Shown one piece after another: positions 24,501 through 34,157 of a stretch of 64,000 nucleotides of DNA; within the stretch, counting starts at the first letter, position 1; each line of letters begins with the position of its first letter. The notes beneath the pieces are model-generated. The model did not search any database. It had not been told where the DNA came from and was given only the letters and a program-made list of their open reading frames with translations. Source of the stretch: Phytoseiulus persimilis (Eukaryota > Arthropoda > Arachnida > Mesostigmata > Phytoseiidae). A program made the position numbers and the translations under genes. The stretch is taken from contig CM075101.1 of the NCBI GenBank assembly GCA_037576195.1, forward strand, positions 47,802,001 to 47,866,000, written 5' to 3'.

Positions 24501-26664
24501 ACGTATCTAGCCGCGAACACTGCCCTGGACAGAGTTATATTGAAGTGGGATCGATTGTCGGTCGCAGGGATGAAGCCTCGACGAGTTTTGGTCAAGCGGC
24601 CGTTCCCGTCCAACGTGGTTTCCAAATCCTAATCCATGAATGGAGATGGAAACTTGTGGGCGGAATTCGACGAACGTGAACGAACTCGTATCTTTGCGCT
24701 AGGCTTCTTGTGATTGCAGATATTATTGTGCTGCTTCAATATGATTGTCGTTCTGCGTCGCAGCTCGAGGAAGCTTCCTCGGACCTCAGATAAGCAGACC
24801 AGTTCAGCTCTCCGAGTCGCGTATCCATGATTTCGGACGGCGCGTTTTTCCCATAACTTTCCTCGACTTGATTCGTACCTTCCTCCCACGGCGGAATGTA
24901 TGGATTGGAGGATAGTTGAGCCGGGATCCGTCTTTTGATCTGCCTCGTGAGAGATCGCTGTAGGAGCGTCTACGAGCTGGAGTCATGCTCTGAATCGTCG
25001 CATGCCCGAAATAGATTCTACCTCTGGGGCTGATCGCGGAGAATCATTCCCGAGCGAACAAAACATCGATTCGGTTGCAGTCATCAAGATAGAACTTGCC
25101 TGCATCAGTTCACCAAGTCGAACCGTCGCTCCTGGAATGTGATGTTGATAGTCCTGGCTTATCTCCGTTATTCCGTGGAAGATTCCATTACCGCGTACAG
25201 GGAAGTACAGCATCGGAGCTCCGGTCATCGACGGAAAACCTGATCTCATGCCGACACAGTGGTCTAGAGGCAGTTGAATGATCCGCGCGTCACGTGATGC
25301 TGCACGAACGCTATGTGTTTGCACACGGTCACAGCGGACTGTGGATCACCTGGCCGCGATCGTTCCCGGGCGAAATAGGCTCGATGCTCCGGAATTTGGC
25401 TCTAGAGGCCGACCACTCCAGAGGCGGTTGCCACCCTGACGAGTCAAACGTCAGAGAATAGGTAGTTCCTCGGCCGGCCTCTAGCCTGCCGACCAACGTT
25501 ACTTAACTGCCGCGACTCATGCCGCAAAGGCCTCTAACGAGGGACTGGAAAAAAATGCTCACGAGGCCGCTCCTGGGATTAGGGAAGCCCGAGGCGAACC
25601 ATCGGTGAGAGGGCCGGGCCCCGAGCTGATCGCTGGCGCGACAGTTGGAAAATAAACGCTTCCGTCGGCCCTACGCGTTCTCGAGCAACGGGTCTAGCGG
25701 TCCCGCAGATTTCGCGGGTCAGAGGCACGAGTGTACAAAAAGCTCGAGATCAGCTCTCAAGTGATCTGTTCTCTTGGGCAAGAAAGTTGGGCTTGAGTTC
25801 CGAAGAGAGAAAGTTTTAGGGAGAATCATTACCGTCCTTGGATCCACGTCGTCCTGGAAGAATTCGATTCGATCGCTTCGCTTCGGAGAAGGATTCGTAT
25901 TCATTTTGCAAACGCATGTTTTCAATTATATCGAGGAACAGCGCTCTCCCCGACGTCAGCAACTTTGTCGTTCGAGGAAGATAGCGCCGAATCGTGCCTT
26001 GCAATTGTGTGCTTCGCCTTCAACCCTTGTCCCGAGCCTGTCCAACTTCGCCAGAGAATATACGTTCGGAAATCCCGGAGCAACGTTCAGGGCAAGAGTT
26101 GGAATTTGGAGGTGGCGGTTTCGGAAATTCGAATATCTTCCTTTTTTTCCGCTTCTGGAGTCACATCTCCAACCACTGCTTCGCCAAGGCCCGCGCATGA
26201 GCAGTCCCAAGCTCCCCGACCTCCTCACGAAACACCTCTCCGCTCCCGCAAGCTGTCTTGTCTCGTTCCCCGTTGCCCTTTCGAGCAGCAATTAAAACAG
26301 CCTTATTTTACCGTGCGTCTGGCTAGTCGTCCTCTCTTCTTGCTCACGTTTCAAGTTCTTGGAGAGTTCGACCGGAAGGCTGGTTCCATCCTATCGTGCT
26401 CCTTCCTCCCTCCGGAGACTCGGGTTTTTCGATCCCGACGACTGGAAAGGCTCGAACTATCCCAGAGGACTCGAGATCAACTCGAGTTGGGGATCGAGTC
26501 GAGCACTTGCCGTCCCACAATGTAATCGCGGCACGTTCGAGTTTGGATCATCGTCGAGCAACGCCTCCCATCACTCTCCATCCAAATAAATCCTCCAAGT
26601 TCCGAACTTCGTACTTGAGGTATGGTTCCTTGATCGAATCTCAGTGAGTTCCACAATTTCACAG
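18571..26664. other. Unique DNA, no gene recognised
   Basis: About 8 kb upstream of the transporter exons. Many overlapping open frames occur on both strands, the longest at 21389-20667 (minus, 240 codons) and 21717-22382 (plus, 221 codons). None shows a domain, signal peptide or convincing splice junction that I recognise. The missing first exon of the SLC18-like gene may lie here, but I found no segment resembling TM1 with the expected phase-1 donor. No tandem repeat of note. Confidence 0.5.
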
Positions 26665-26958
26665 TTCCCGTCCTCCCGGATTTCCTTCGTCAAATCCGGG
26701 GCTACGAAGATTTTGGAGGAAGCTCCCCGGCGCAATCGCTTCAAGAGGCCAAAGCCGTTTTGGTCAACGGCTCCTTCGGCTTGAATCGGATTTCAGAGTC
26801 CGTTTTGGAAGCTCACAGCGCGAGTGCAGCATACATCTTCGCCATAAAGGCGTTCGTCCAACTGATCGCGACGCCCTTCGTTGGCCTCATCGTCACAAAA
26901 CAAGGTCATAGGAAAGTTTTGTCCTGGGCCGTGTACCTTCTGTTCTCGGCCTGCCTCG
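26665..26958 (+). CDS. SLC18-like gene, exon: end of TM1, luminal loop, TM2, TM3
   Basis: The acceptor is atttcacag and the donor is GTGAGT. The exon enters in phase 1 (split Val codon) and leaves in phase 1. It encodes VPVLPDFLRQIRG, a loop of about 40 residues with an NGS sequon (much shorter than the mammalian VMAT loop), then TM2 with Lys in FAIKAFVQLI, and TM3 (SWAVYLLFSACL). The upstream exon must supply the rest of TM1, including its expected Asp. Confidence 0.88.
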
Positions 26959-29900
26959 GTGAGTTTCCGCGAAACCTGATGCACGTAGAAATATTCTGAC
27001 TAAACAACATGCCTGGAATGAGCTGGGTCGGTGCAGGATCTAACAATTGATACTTCCAGTTCTCTGCTGGGCGGAGTCGTTGTGGTCCGTAATCGCGTCC
27101 AAGTTCCTGCACGGTCTGGCGTCTGCCGGAGTCGCCATATCAGGTTTCACTATGTTTCATAGTCGAGCATTCCATTTAGTCACAACCGAAAAAGGAGGAG
27201 TCTCGCGTCTGAAAAGGGTCATGCGCGGTTTCGCGGCGCTCCTCCAAGTCGGTAACGAAATAATCCATGAATCTGACGCAGATTTTGTCGACGCAGGTCT
27301 GAGCTCGATCGCTGAAAGCTATTCCGACAATGAGGCCTTGCGAACGAAAGTCATTGGGAGGAGCATGGGCGCAGTGGCGCTAGGTGTTCTCGGTACGTGA
27401 ACTGAATTTTTTTCTCTGAGATTTCGATAGCATAGGCCGCACACGATCTCGGGTGAATCGAAGCTCAGTTCATCTCTGAGAGCAGAACATGCTCCGGCAC
27501 ACCAGGTTCTCCTAGATCTGTGATCCTGGAGTACTCGTGGCAGTCATCGAAGTTTACCTCGTTTGGAGTCGGACCTTCCGACCCCTCTCGCTCTACCAAA
27601 AAGAAGCTGTGACTTTCCTCGGCTCGAACAAGATTCTCCCGAGGATAGTTAGCAATGGGGGGTTCTGGCCGACCCAGTCAGCAGGCGCTCGTAACCGAAT
27701 TCGCCGAACTTCGTCTACTCTCGGTGAAGGGAATGAGTGAGGGAGAAATGAGTGCCTGGGAAGGTCCAGGGTCTTCAACGTGCTCTTGCGGGAGTCTGAA
27801 CACCAGGCAACATTAGATGAGAAAATCGGCCTCGAGGAATTGCCAAAAACGCCTGTTTTCCCCAGTTGAGCAGTTTGAGTGGGTTCATAGCGTCTTCTTC
27901 TGAATCCAGTTGGCTATCCATTCGGAGGAATAACGTACGACTTGTGGGGGAAAGACGCAGTCTTCATCGGGATATTGATGATGATATTGCCCGTCGTGGG
28001 TAAGTCAGGCGAGCTCTCCGAGAAAAGCAGCCCATACACTACTTCCCAGAATATATCGATGAAATATTCGTCCGTTGGCAGTTGCTGTTCATTCCAGTTG
28101 TCGTCATGATATCCACCTACAACGATCATGAGGACTACGAGAAATTCGAGGTGAGTGGTCCAACCTCATGAGTGCTCACGGGAGCAGTGATCCCTTCTAA
28201 CGGGAATGCCAGGTGCGCCCTCGTCAGATGGATCCATGAGGCCAAGAATTCGGATCCTGAACATCGTATCAGACAGATATCGTTGTGGGGCGAGAACGAG
28301 AGACTTGGCGTTGCGCGTAGCGCGGTTCGTGGGCCCGATCATCGACCAGGAACTACAGAAAGGCCAACATCCTTCCCTCGGAATGGTTCGGATCAGTCAT
28401 ATTGAAGTTGAGGTCCCATCCAGCCGAAAGCTCACGAACCGTATCGATTGGTGGGACTCTAAGGCAACCGGACAGATCGACGGAGAGAAAGCTCTCGCAT
28501 GAGCTCTTGCGCTCCCATTCCGGCATGGGAAGGTTTGCGACGGATGCGATGATATTCGATTCCACTGCCTGAGGACATCAACCTGTCGCATGGTGTCTGA
28601 ACAGAGTGACCTGGGGGTCGGATCGAGAGCAACTATTGAATCATCTTCGTATTCTTCACCGCCTTGTCAGATACTCATATCTAGAATTGAAAAACTGATT
28701 CGGGCTCATCCATCTTCTTGTCAGAAGCAGACTCCTACTCCGTTCCAACCGCTGTTATGCGTTAAACCCTGAGGGCGACGACACGCAAGTTTACACGAGA
28801 GCTCCTTGGAGCTATTGTGCTGCTCCATCGAACAGCTGCGTCGATAATCTCTGTGGAAACTTTCTTTCAACCGTGTAACTCGGCGCAAACTTTATATTCT
28901 CGTAGAAAAATCCCGTCCTGGCCTTGATTGAACCTACAGAGAGCTCCGGCGCTGAGTAAGTCAAACTTGGCGCCGAATAATGGGTCGCGCTGACTGCAGT
29001 CGGCGAGAAACGCTGTCGTTTCCTCCAAAATACTCGAGAGGATATCGTCAAACTCGCGAGGCTCTCAAAGGGTTCACTTGCACTTATTTATTGGCATTAT
29101 TCAGCGTGCCGAGCCGCCCAATCATTCCCGCGCAGTCTGCGGTGCTATTCATGGCTTTGATGCCTCGATAGCTCCTTTCATCACTTTTGGACACTTTTCT
29201 CTTATTGAATCAAGCCGAGGAGGGTTTACGGGGGCCCCAGCCAGAAACCTGCCGCCAGGATGCATCATCATTCTATTCATGGGAGAACTCGAGTGAGTTC
29301 GAGCGCTTCGCAGAGCTTGCTTTCTCGGCAGCGAGTCTGCGACTCTATGTAAATCGGATGTCGGAGTGTTGAGGCCTCCGAACTTATATTGTTTTCGCAC
29401 TCGGGGTCGACCGAACCAATGGAGCGATTGTGACGGGAGTCGATACTCCACAAGGACACCTTCGTTGGGAGGAGAACGAGGAGCTAGGATGAGTTGTCCG
29501 AGCAGTTTCTCGATCCCCCCGTCGTCAGTCCAGCCACAACGCTCTAAAACATCCGAACTCTCTGCCAGGACTGATTAGTTCGAAGTGATAGGGTCCCTTG
29601 AATCTGGATTCGGTTTCTGTAAGAGGGACGGTAGAGGGTCAGAACGTTCACTGTAAACCTAGGCACTGGTCGGCGGCACACGTTCACCACACACAACACC
29701 ACTTAGCCACGCACATAGCTTGCCAGCAGTAGAGGAACGGAAAGAATGAAGGGGAGAGAGAGAGAACGACTCCCGCTCTCATGAGTTCGAAGTAATGTTA
29801 ACCCAGTTCCGTCACTGAAAGTGGGGGTCAGGCAATCACCAGATTTTTAGCGAGTTTGCGATCCCCACACTATCATGTTGAAGCTGTGTACCACTGATTT

Positions 29901-32900
29901 TCGAAGAAAAAAAAAAGAGACAGAAGGGATTGATTGAGAGCCAGAACGGCAGCTTGCGCACTGAACCGTTCTCCCGCAAAATCGCGACGTCCGCGACGCG
30001 GGCCATCCTGTATTCTCGGTCGGAAATCTTCATCCATGTCCTGACTAGTCTCCGGTCAAGCTCAGAGGCCCATTCCTCAGAGGCGAATTTTGAAACTCCC
30101 CCAGGAAACCGAGCAATGTGTGACTGTGAGAGGCGTAACGGGAATGCTGACAGAACCCGTCGTCATCATCGCCACCGGTTAGTCGCCAGATCCTTGTGGC
30201 CAAACGATTTTTCTTCCAGTTCCATTCGATAGTTTCTCGCGATTTCTTCTCGCTAACTTCCCATGTTTCATACTCCACGGATAAATCATCTGCAGGTGCG
30301 ACATTGCTCTCTTCGGCCTCCATTGCGATTCTGGAGCCAACGTTACCGATTTGGTTGATATACACTTTCAACCCGCCGAGGTGGCAAATAGGTCCGTGGA
30401 TATGAGACTACTTTCCGCCAGTCTGAATATTCGCGCCGTTCAAACGCTCGAGCCGTAAATCTGGGGTCCCCATCGAAATTTCAGGCACGGTCTTCTTGCC
30501 CGATAGCATTGGATACTTCATCGGAACCCATTTCTTCACGAACGTCACTCGTCACCTTTCCAGGTGAGCGTTTTCCCGCGAGTCACTCGTTGGAGCTATG
30601 CTACGCTTTTTCAGCATGGCGACTCGCCCCGAATAGAAACTTCAGAAGTGCGGTAGTAGACAAACGGAGAGAAGTTTTCGAGCTCCGCATCGTCGAACTC
30701 CGGCCGGGATAGAGTTACGAGCTCGTCATATTCCTCCGGGTCTTCGGAGGAATCCCATCGACGGAGTTGGAAACTAAGTGCGCTCCCGCCAAATTCGCTA
30801 TCAATCGGAATGTGGCCTCTGAGAGCCGTTATCGACGGAGCTCATTCGATGGAGAGTTCTCAACCCAACTTCCGATAACGGCCACTCTATTAATCGAGCT
30901 AGATCTTTATCACAACTCCCGTGAAACTGCACTCCACAAGTTCATCTGACTCGAAGAGAGCATGGGTTCGAACTAGATCCGCGCAAATCTATGACTGCCT
31001 CCGTGGGACGATCCCGCTAGATTCGAAAATGGGTTACCTCGAAGTGAGAGTCGCTTTGAAATCTATCCAATTCTTCTCCAGGGCCGTCTCCATGTTCACT
31101 GCGGTTCTCTCGATCGGAATCGCGCTTTTTTTCGTAAGTATCCTCGCAGGAATGTTTAATTTTTGTGAAGCGGTGCAACTCCCATATTGTCGAGTGGATC
31201 CCACAGCCCTCGTCTGATCCGAGAATAGTCTGTCCGGAGCGGCTGAAACATGAAGCCAGCTATCTCCGCGAACACAAGACAGGGATTCATCTCGCCACAA
31301 AACGCCTGCGATCCGTCTCTCCCAACCTGCACTTCAATCCGAAACTTCCCGAGTGAACTCAATGGCGCTCTTGGAGCAAAATCCTCATATTTCATCCAAT
31401 CTCTACCATTTGGAAGCCTGCTACCGTGAAGAGAGACTTCATTACGCGCAAAGCGTTGATGGTGGATCCCCGATTCCGCGCCGTAATCAGATTTTTGGAT
31501 CCCGGAAAGGATGGTGAAGCCGCTCCGCACTGACCACGAGGGTCGTGCTCTGGAACGAAACCTTGAGAGATATTTCCGAGGAACAAAAACCAAGAGCTCT
31601 CAAACAGATTGAGAGGATCCTGATTAGTAACAAGAGGATGAACGGCCTCTAGAGCATCTGGGAACTCAACGAGCATGGATGGCTTGGGCGCAACTGTCGT
31701 TAGGCCGAGCCTTCGGATCGGGCACCATGCCTGTCGACCCGCTCCTCAATTGGCGGAAAACTCGACGGAAGGCCCACGTCCAGAGAAAAGCTAAGAATAC
31801 GTTAGCGCCTCACACTTACATCTGAGATCCCTTCGGGGTTCGAGGGAAGTCCATTGGCGGGCCGCTTTCGAATAGACTTTGTTGTTGAGGTGCGATGTCC
31901 CCGGTGAGGCTTCAAACCCTCAGACCTCCGCGAGAGGAATCGCGGTCAGATCCGATTCGGAGCCCACCTCGAGTCAGCTGGCTCAGATCCCTAAGGCTCG
32001 ACCTGAGCCGATGATCGGCGAAACGTTCAGTTCATGAAGACCGAGCAGAGCGACGTGTATAGGAATCCGCTGAGTCATCATCCTTCACGTTTTGAAATCA
32101 TGAATTGCGATGACCCTTCGTCTTTTCAGATTCCGTACGTGTCGAGTTTGCCTCAACTGATTGTGCCGCATTTCGTCATAGGGCTCGGTATCGGTACGTG
32201 ATTTCAGCGCCCGATTCTCGATCTATAATTCCCAGTTTTTAAATATCTGCACCCGGCTTGGCTGTTCCTTGACTCTGATTGTGTTCGTTACCTCAGCTTT
32301 CGCGTGTTGTTCTGGGATCGTAACGCTGACGGATGGAATATAATGATGACAAAAGATGAGCAAAATATAGAAGCCACGAGACGCTCGAGCAGGATACGCC
32401 TTACACGAATGATCTGATTAGATGATCTTCCGAATGGAAATGAACACGCACGACCAGCAGGCGGCGTTGCGGAGTGCCCAGCGAGTGCGGTACGACTGCG
32501 CATCATTCGGCTGTAGCGATCGCCCCTCGGGTGGATCAGGTTCGAGCAGGAGCATACGTCCGAACTGATTCAGCAGTACGACGGAGGAGATGGTTTCGCC
32601 CTCGGTCAAATCCTGAGACGCACTTCTTGTCGACGTTCCGCAGGTTGATTTTGGAGCTCGTTCCGTGGAACGCCTCCTCCACGTAGCTCAAAGTCTCATT
32701 CACCAGCAAGGGTTCTGACCCTCGCTAACATTCCTCGGTTCAATTCTGCGCAAAATTCATCTTCCCAGTCCCCTGAAATTCCACATAATACTTCTCTCGA
32801 CACGATTCGGGAGGTATCGTCGCTGCTCAGCTTCTTGCCACGCTTTTGTCTCCTCCCGACAAACAGAAAGACACCCGTCGACCAACATTATTCTTCCGCA

Positions 32901-33048
32901 ATCACTGATCGATGTCAATCTTCAGGCTGCACGGACGTCTCGGTGTTGTCGCTGTTGGCATCGTTCGGCGATATCTGGTATCGGGAATGGTGCTATTCGA
33001 TGATATACGCCTTGAACCAGGCAGCCGTCTGCGTAGCTTATTCTCTGG
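26665..33048 (+). CDS. SLC18-family vesicular transporter (VMAT/VAChT-like), partial, 11 exons
   Basis: Eleven exons (26665-26958, 27060-27143, 27297-27392, 27910-27999, 28098-28150, 30105-30177, 30296-30391, 30485-30563, 31082-31133, 32130-32193, 32926-33048) join with GT-AG introns and fully consistent phases into about 368 residues without a stop. The product follows vesicular amine transporters from the end of TM1 (VPVLPDFL) to TM11. Family landmarks include IFAIKAFVQLIATPFVGLIV (TM2, with the conserved Lys), GYPFGG in TM5, SSASIAILEPTLPIWL (TM7, with the conserved Glu), FLPDSIGYFIGT (TM8) and GCTDVSVL (TM10, with the conserved Asp). Family members are 12-TM proton antiporters that load monoamines, acetylcholine or related cations into synaptic or secretory vesicles. 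The TM11 Asp is replaced by Gln, and overall the protein is divergent, so the substrate is not predictable. NGS in the first luminal loop is a possible glycosylation site. The TM1 exon and the TM12/tail exon are not located. Introns are 93-1954 bp; I recognise nothing else inside them. Confidence 0.88.
27060..27143 (+). CDS. SLC18-like gene, exon: TM4
   Basis: The acceptor is tacttccag and the donor is cag|gtttca, the weakest donor in the gene. It encodes LCWAESLWSVIASKFLHGLA and then SAGVAISG. The SKFLHGLASA part matches the family ARxLQGIGSS region at the end of TM4. The next intron is frame-preserving and stop-free, so read-through is possible. Confidence 0.85.
27297..27392 (+). CDS. SLC18-like gene, exon: TM4-TM5 loop and TM5
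   Basis: The acceptor is gtcgacgcag and the donor is GTACGT. It encodes LSSIAESYSDNEALRTKVIG followed by RSMGAVALGVL. This matches the family pattern LASVYTDDEERG followed by MGxALGGLAMGVLVG, which is the cytoplasmic TM4-TM5 loop and start of TM5. Confidence 0.87.
27910..27999 (+). CDS. SLC18-like gene, exon: end of TM5 and TM6
   Basis: The acceptor is tgaatccag and the donor is GTAAGT. It encodes VGYPFGGITYDLWGKDAVFI and then GILMMILPVV, matching the VGPPFGSVLYEFVGK motif and the start of TM6 in VMATs. Confidence 0.88.
28098..28150 (+). CDS. SLC18-like gene, exon: end of TM6 and cytoplasmic loop start
   Basis: The acceptor is cattccag and the donor is GTGAGT. It encodes VVMISTYNDHEDYEKFE and ends in phase 0. 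The length of TM6 fits this acceptor exactly. An in-frame acceptor 48 bp upstream (acttcccag, exon start 28050) would insert 16 residues into TM6 and fits the family less well. Confidence 0.75.
30105..30177 (+). CDS. SLC18-like gene, exon: central loop and start of TM7
   Basis: The acceptor is aactcccccag and the donor is GTTAGT. It encodes ETEQCVTVRGVTGMLTEP and then VVIIATG, matching the family LLxDPYILIAAG at the start of TM7. It follows the longest intron of the gene (1954 bp). Confidence 0.85.
30296..30391 (+). CDS. SLC18-like gene, exon: TM7
   Basis: The acceptor is catctgcag and the donor is GTCCGT. It encodes ATLLSSASIAILEPTLPIWL and then IYTFNPPRWQI. The ILEPTLPIW motif with its Glu and the following P-x-WQ-x-G are near-identical to VMAT/VAChT. 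This is the most diagnostic exon. Confidence 0.93.
30485..30563 (+). CDS. SLC18-like gene, exon: TM8
   Basis: The acceptor is gaaatttcag and the donor is GTGAGC. It encodes GTVFLPDSIGYFIGTHFFTN and then VTRHLS, matching the family AFLPASISYLIGTN motif. Confidence 0.88.
31082..31133 (+). CDS. SLC18-like gene, exon: TM9
   Basis: The acceptor is ttcttctccag and the donor is GTAAGT. It encodes AVSMFTAVLSIGIALFF, a hydrophobic TM9 in the position of the family LCALLGMIIVGVSIL segment. Its phases (2 in, 0 out) fit both neighbours. Confidence 0.75.
32130..32193 (+). CDS. SLC18-like gene, exon: loop and start of TM10
   Basis: The acceptor is cgtcttttcag and the donor is GTACGT. It encodes IPYVSSLPQLIVPHFVIGLG and then I, matching the family IPFAxNIYGLIAPNFGVGFAIG. 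Confidence 0.86.
32926..33048 (+). CDS. SLC18-like gene, exon: TM10 and TM11
   Basis: The acceptor is tcaatcttcag and the donor is GTAAGG. It encodes CTDVSVLSLLASFGDIWYRE followed by WCYSMIYALNQAAVCVAYSL. The TM10 Asp (GCTD) and the pattern Y-x-M/V-Y-A in TM11 are kept, but the TM11 Asp that follows YAIA in VMATs is Gln here. It ends in phase 1, so at least one further exon is needed. Confidence 0.85.
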
Positions 33049-34012
33049 GTAAGGTCCGACAGGTTCGGATTGGGTACCGGTTATTGTCGTCGGAACCGCG
33101 GCCCGTGCAGGGGCTTCCGCCGTTCGCCCCACATTCATCTCGAGCGAATGGCGGCCTCTGGAGCAGCGGAATAAGCGAATGATTCCTCCATCACAGGTCC
33201 TGCTTGGGCGGGCGTCTCGGTCTCGCACTTCGGATTTCCAGCGACAATGACGGCGTTGTCAATGGTGAATGTCATATACGCTCCGCTCGCCTTGACTCTC
33301 CGCCCACTGGAGAAAGCCCTCACAAGGGTAGGTTTGCGGGACCCTAACGGGGTTATGATTACACAGACGTATCTCCGAATCAACTGAGAATGGTCGTTAG
33401 GTCACTCTCCAGTGGCTTGCCGAGTAATTCTGACCATTTCCCAGCGTTCGCCAATTGTGAGTGCGCGGCTTGATAGAGGGACGACGTTCCCCGAATTTAA
33501 CAGCCTCAGAAGTGAAGCAGCGAGTGGAAGCGGTGCTCGAGTCACGAGGTTTTTGTCGGTCTCACCCGATTTAGGATTGTTTTTCACACATCCAAGCATG
33601 GATGAACGTTGGGGCGTTGAACGTTTCCCCATCCCAAACTCGACTCCACCGGTTTCGCTGAAGGAATCGTCGTGCCTGGAATGTACGAGGAGGAAGTGCG
33701 TGCGGCCAAATACCACCTTGAAGGAGGTGATACCCGGACTCCACTCGCCGCTTCAACTGAGGGATTTCAAAGGGAGTCAGTCCAGCTAGATGTGCTCTCG
33801 CATGACACGAGGAGGCTGGTGCAGCTGGAATCGAAAGAGCTAGTGCTCAACTTTTTCTGTACTGCCTCATCCTCGCGCAGCATGTTGTTCACTTCATCCG
33901 ACGTGAGTAAAAACGCAATCCACAAATTTACAGGTTCACGCGAAGATGGAATCGCGTTTCGCCGACGAGTAGGGAGCGGGAAACATGCTTCTAGTCCTCC
34001 GGGAGGAGAAAA

Positions 34013-34157
34013 TGGGAGAGAGAGAAATTCAGAGAGTGAGAGAGAGAAATTGAGAGAGGGAGAGAGACGGGATTAGCGGGAGAGGAAGACAGATAGAGAC
34101 AGGGAAATGGAAACAGGGAGAGGTAGAGAGAATAGGAAAGAGAGAGAGGCGAACAGC
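34013..34157 (+). repeat. GA-rich (purine) microsatellite tract
   Basis: Imperfect gagaga repeats with short interruptions; almost all purine on the plus strand. Confidence 0.85.

Noticed and set aside
27144-27296. Treating 27047-27400 as one uninterrupted exon
   Set aside because: Although open, the middle 51 codons have no counterpart in the family, and removing them by GT-AG splicing restores a gap-free match.
28172-28502. Additional SLC18-like exon in the 1954-bp intron
   Set aside because: The open frames here do not resemble the family, and the flanking exons (28150 to 30105) already join in phase with a loop of suitable length.
30771-30784. Stray satellite monomer (gagttggaaactaa) in the SLC18-like gene region
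   Set aside because: Only about 14 bases match and the flanks do not, so it is a chance match.
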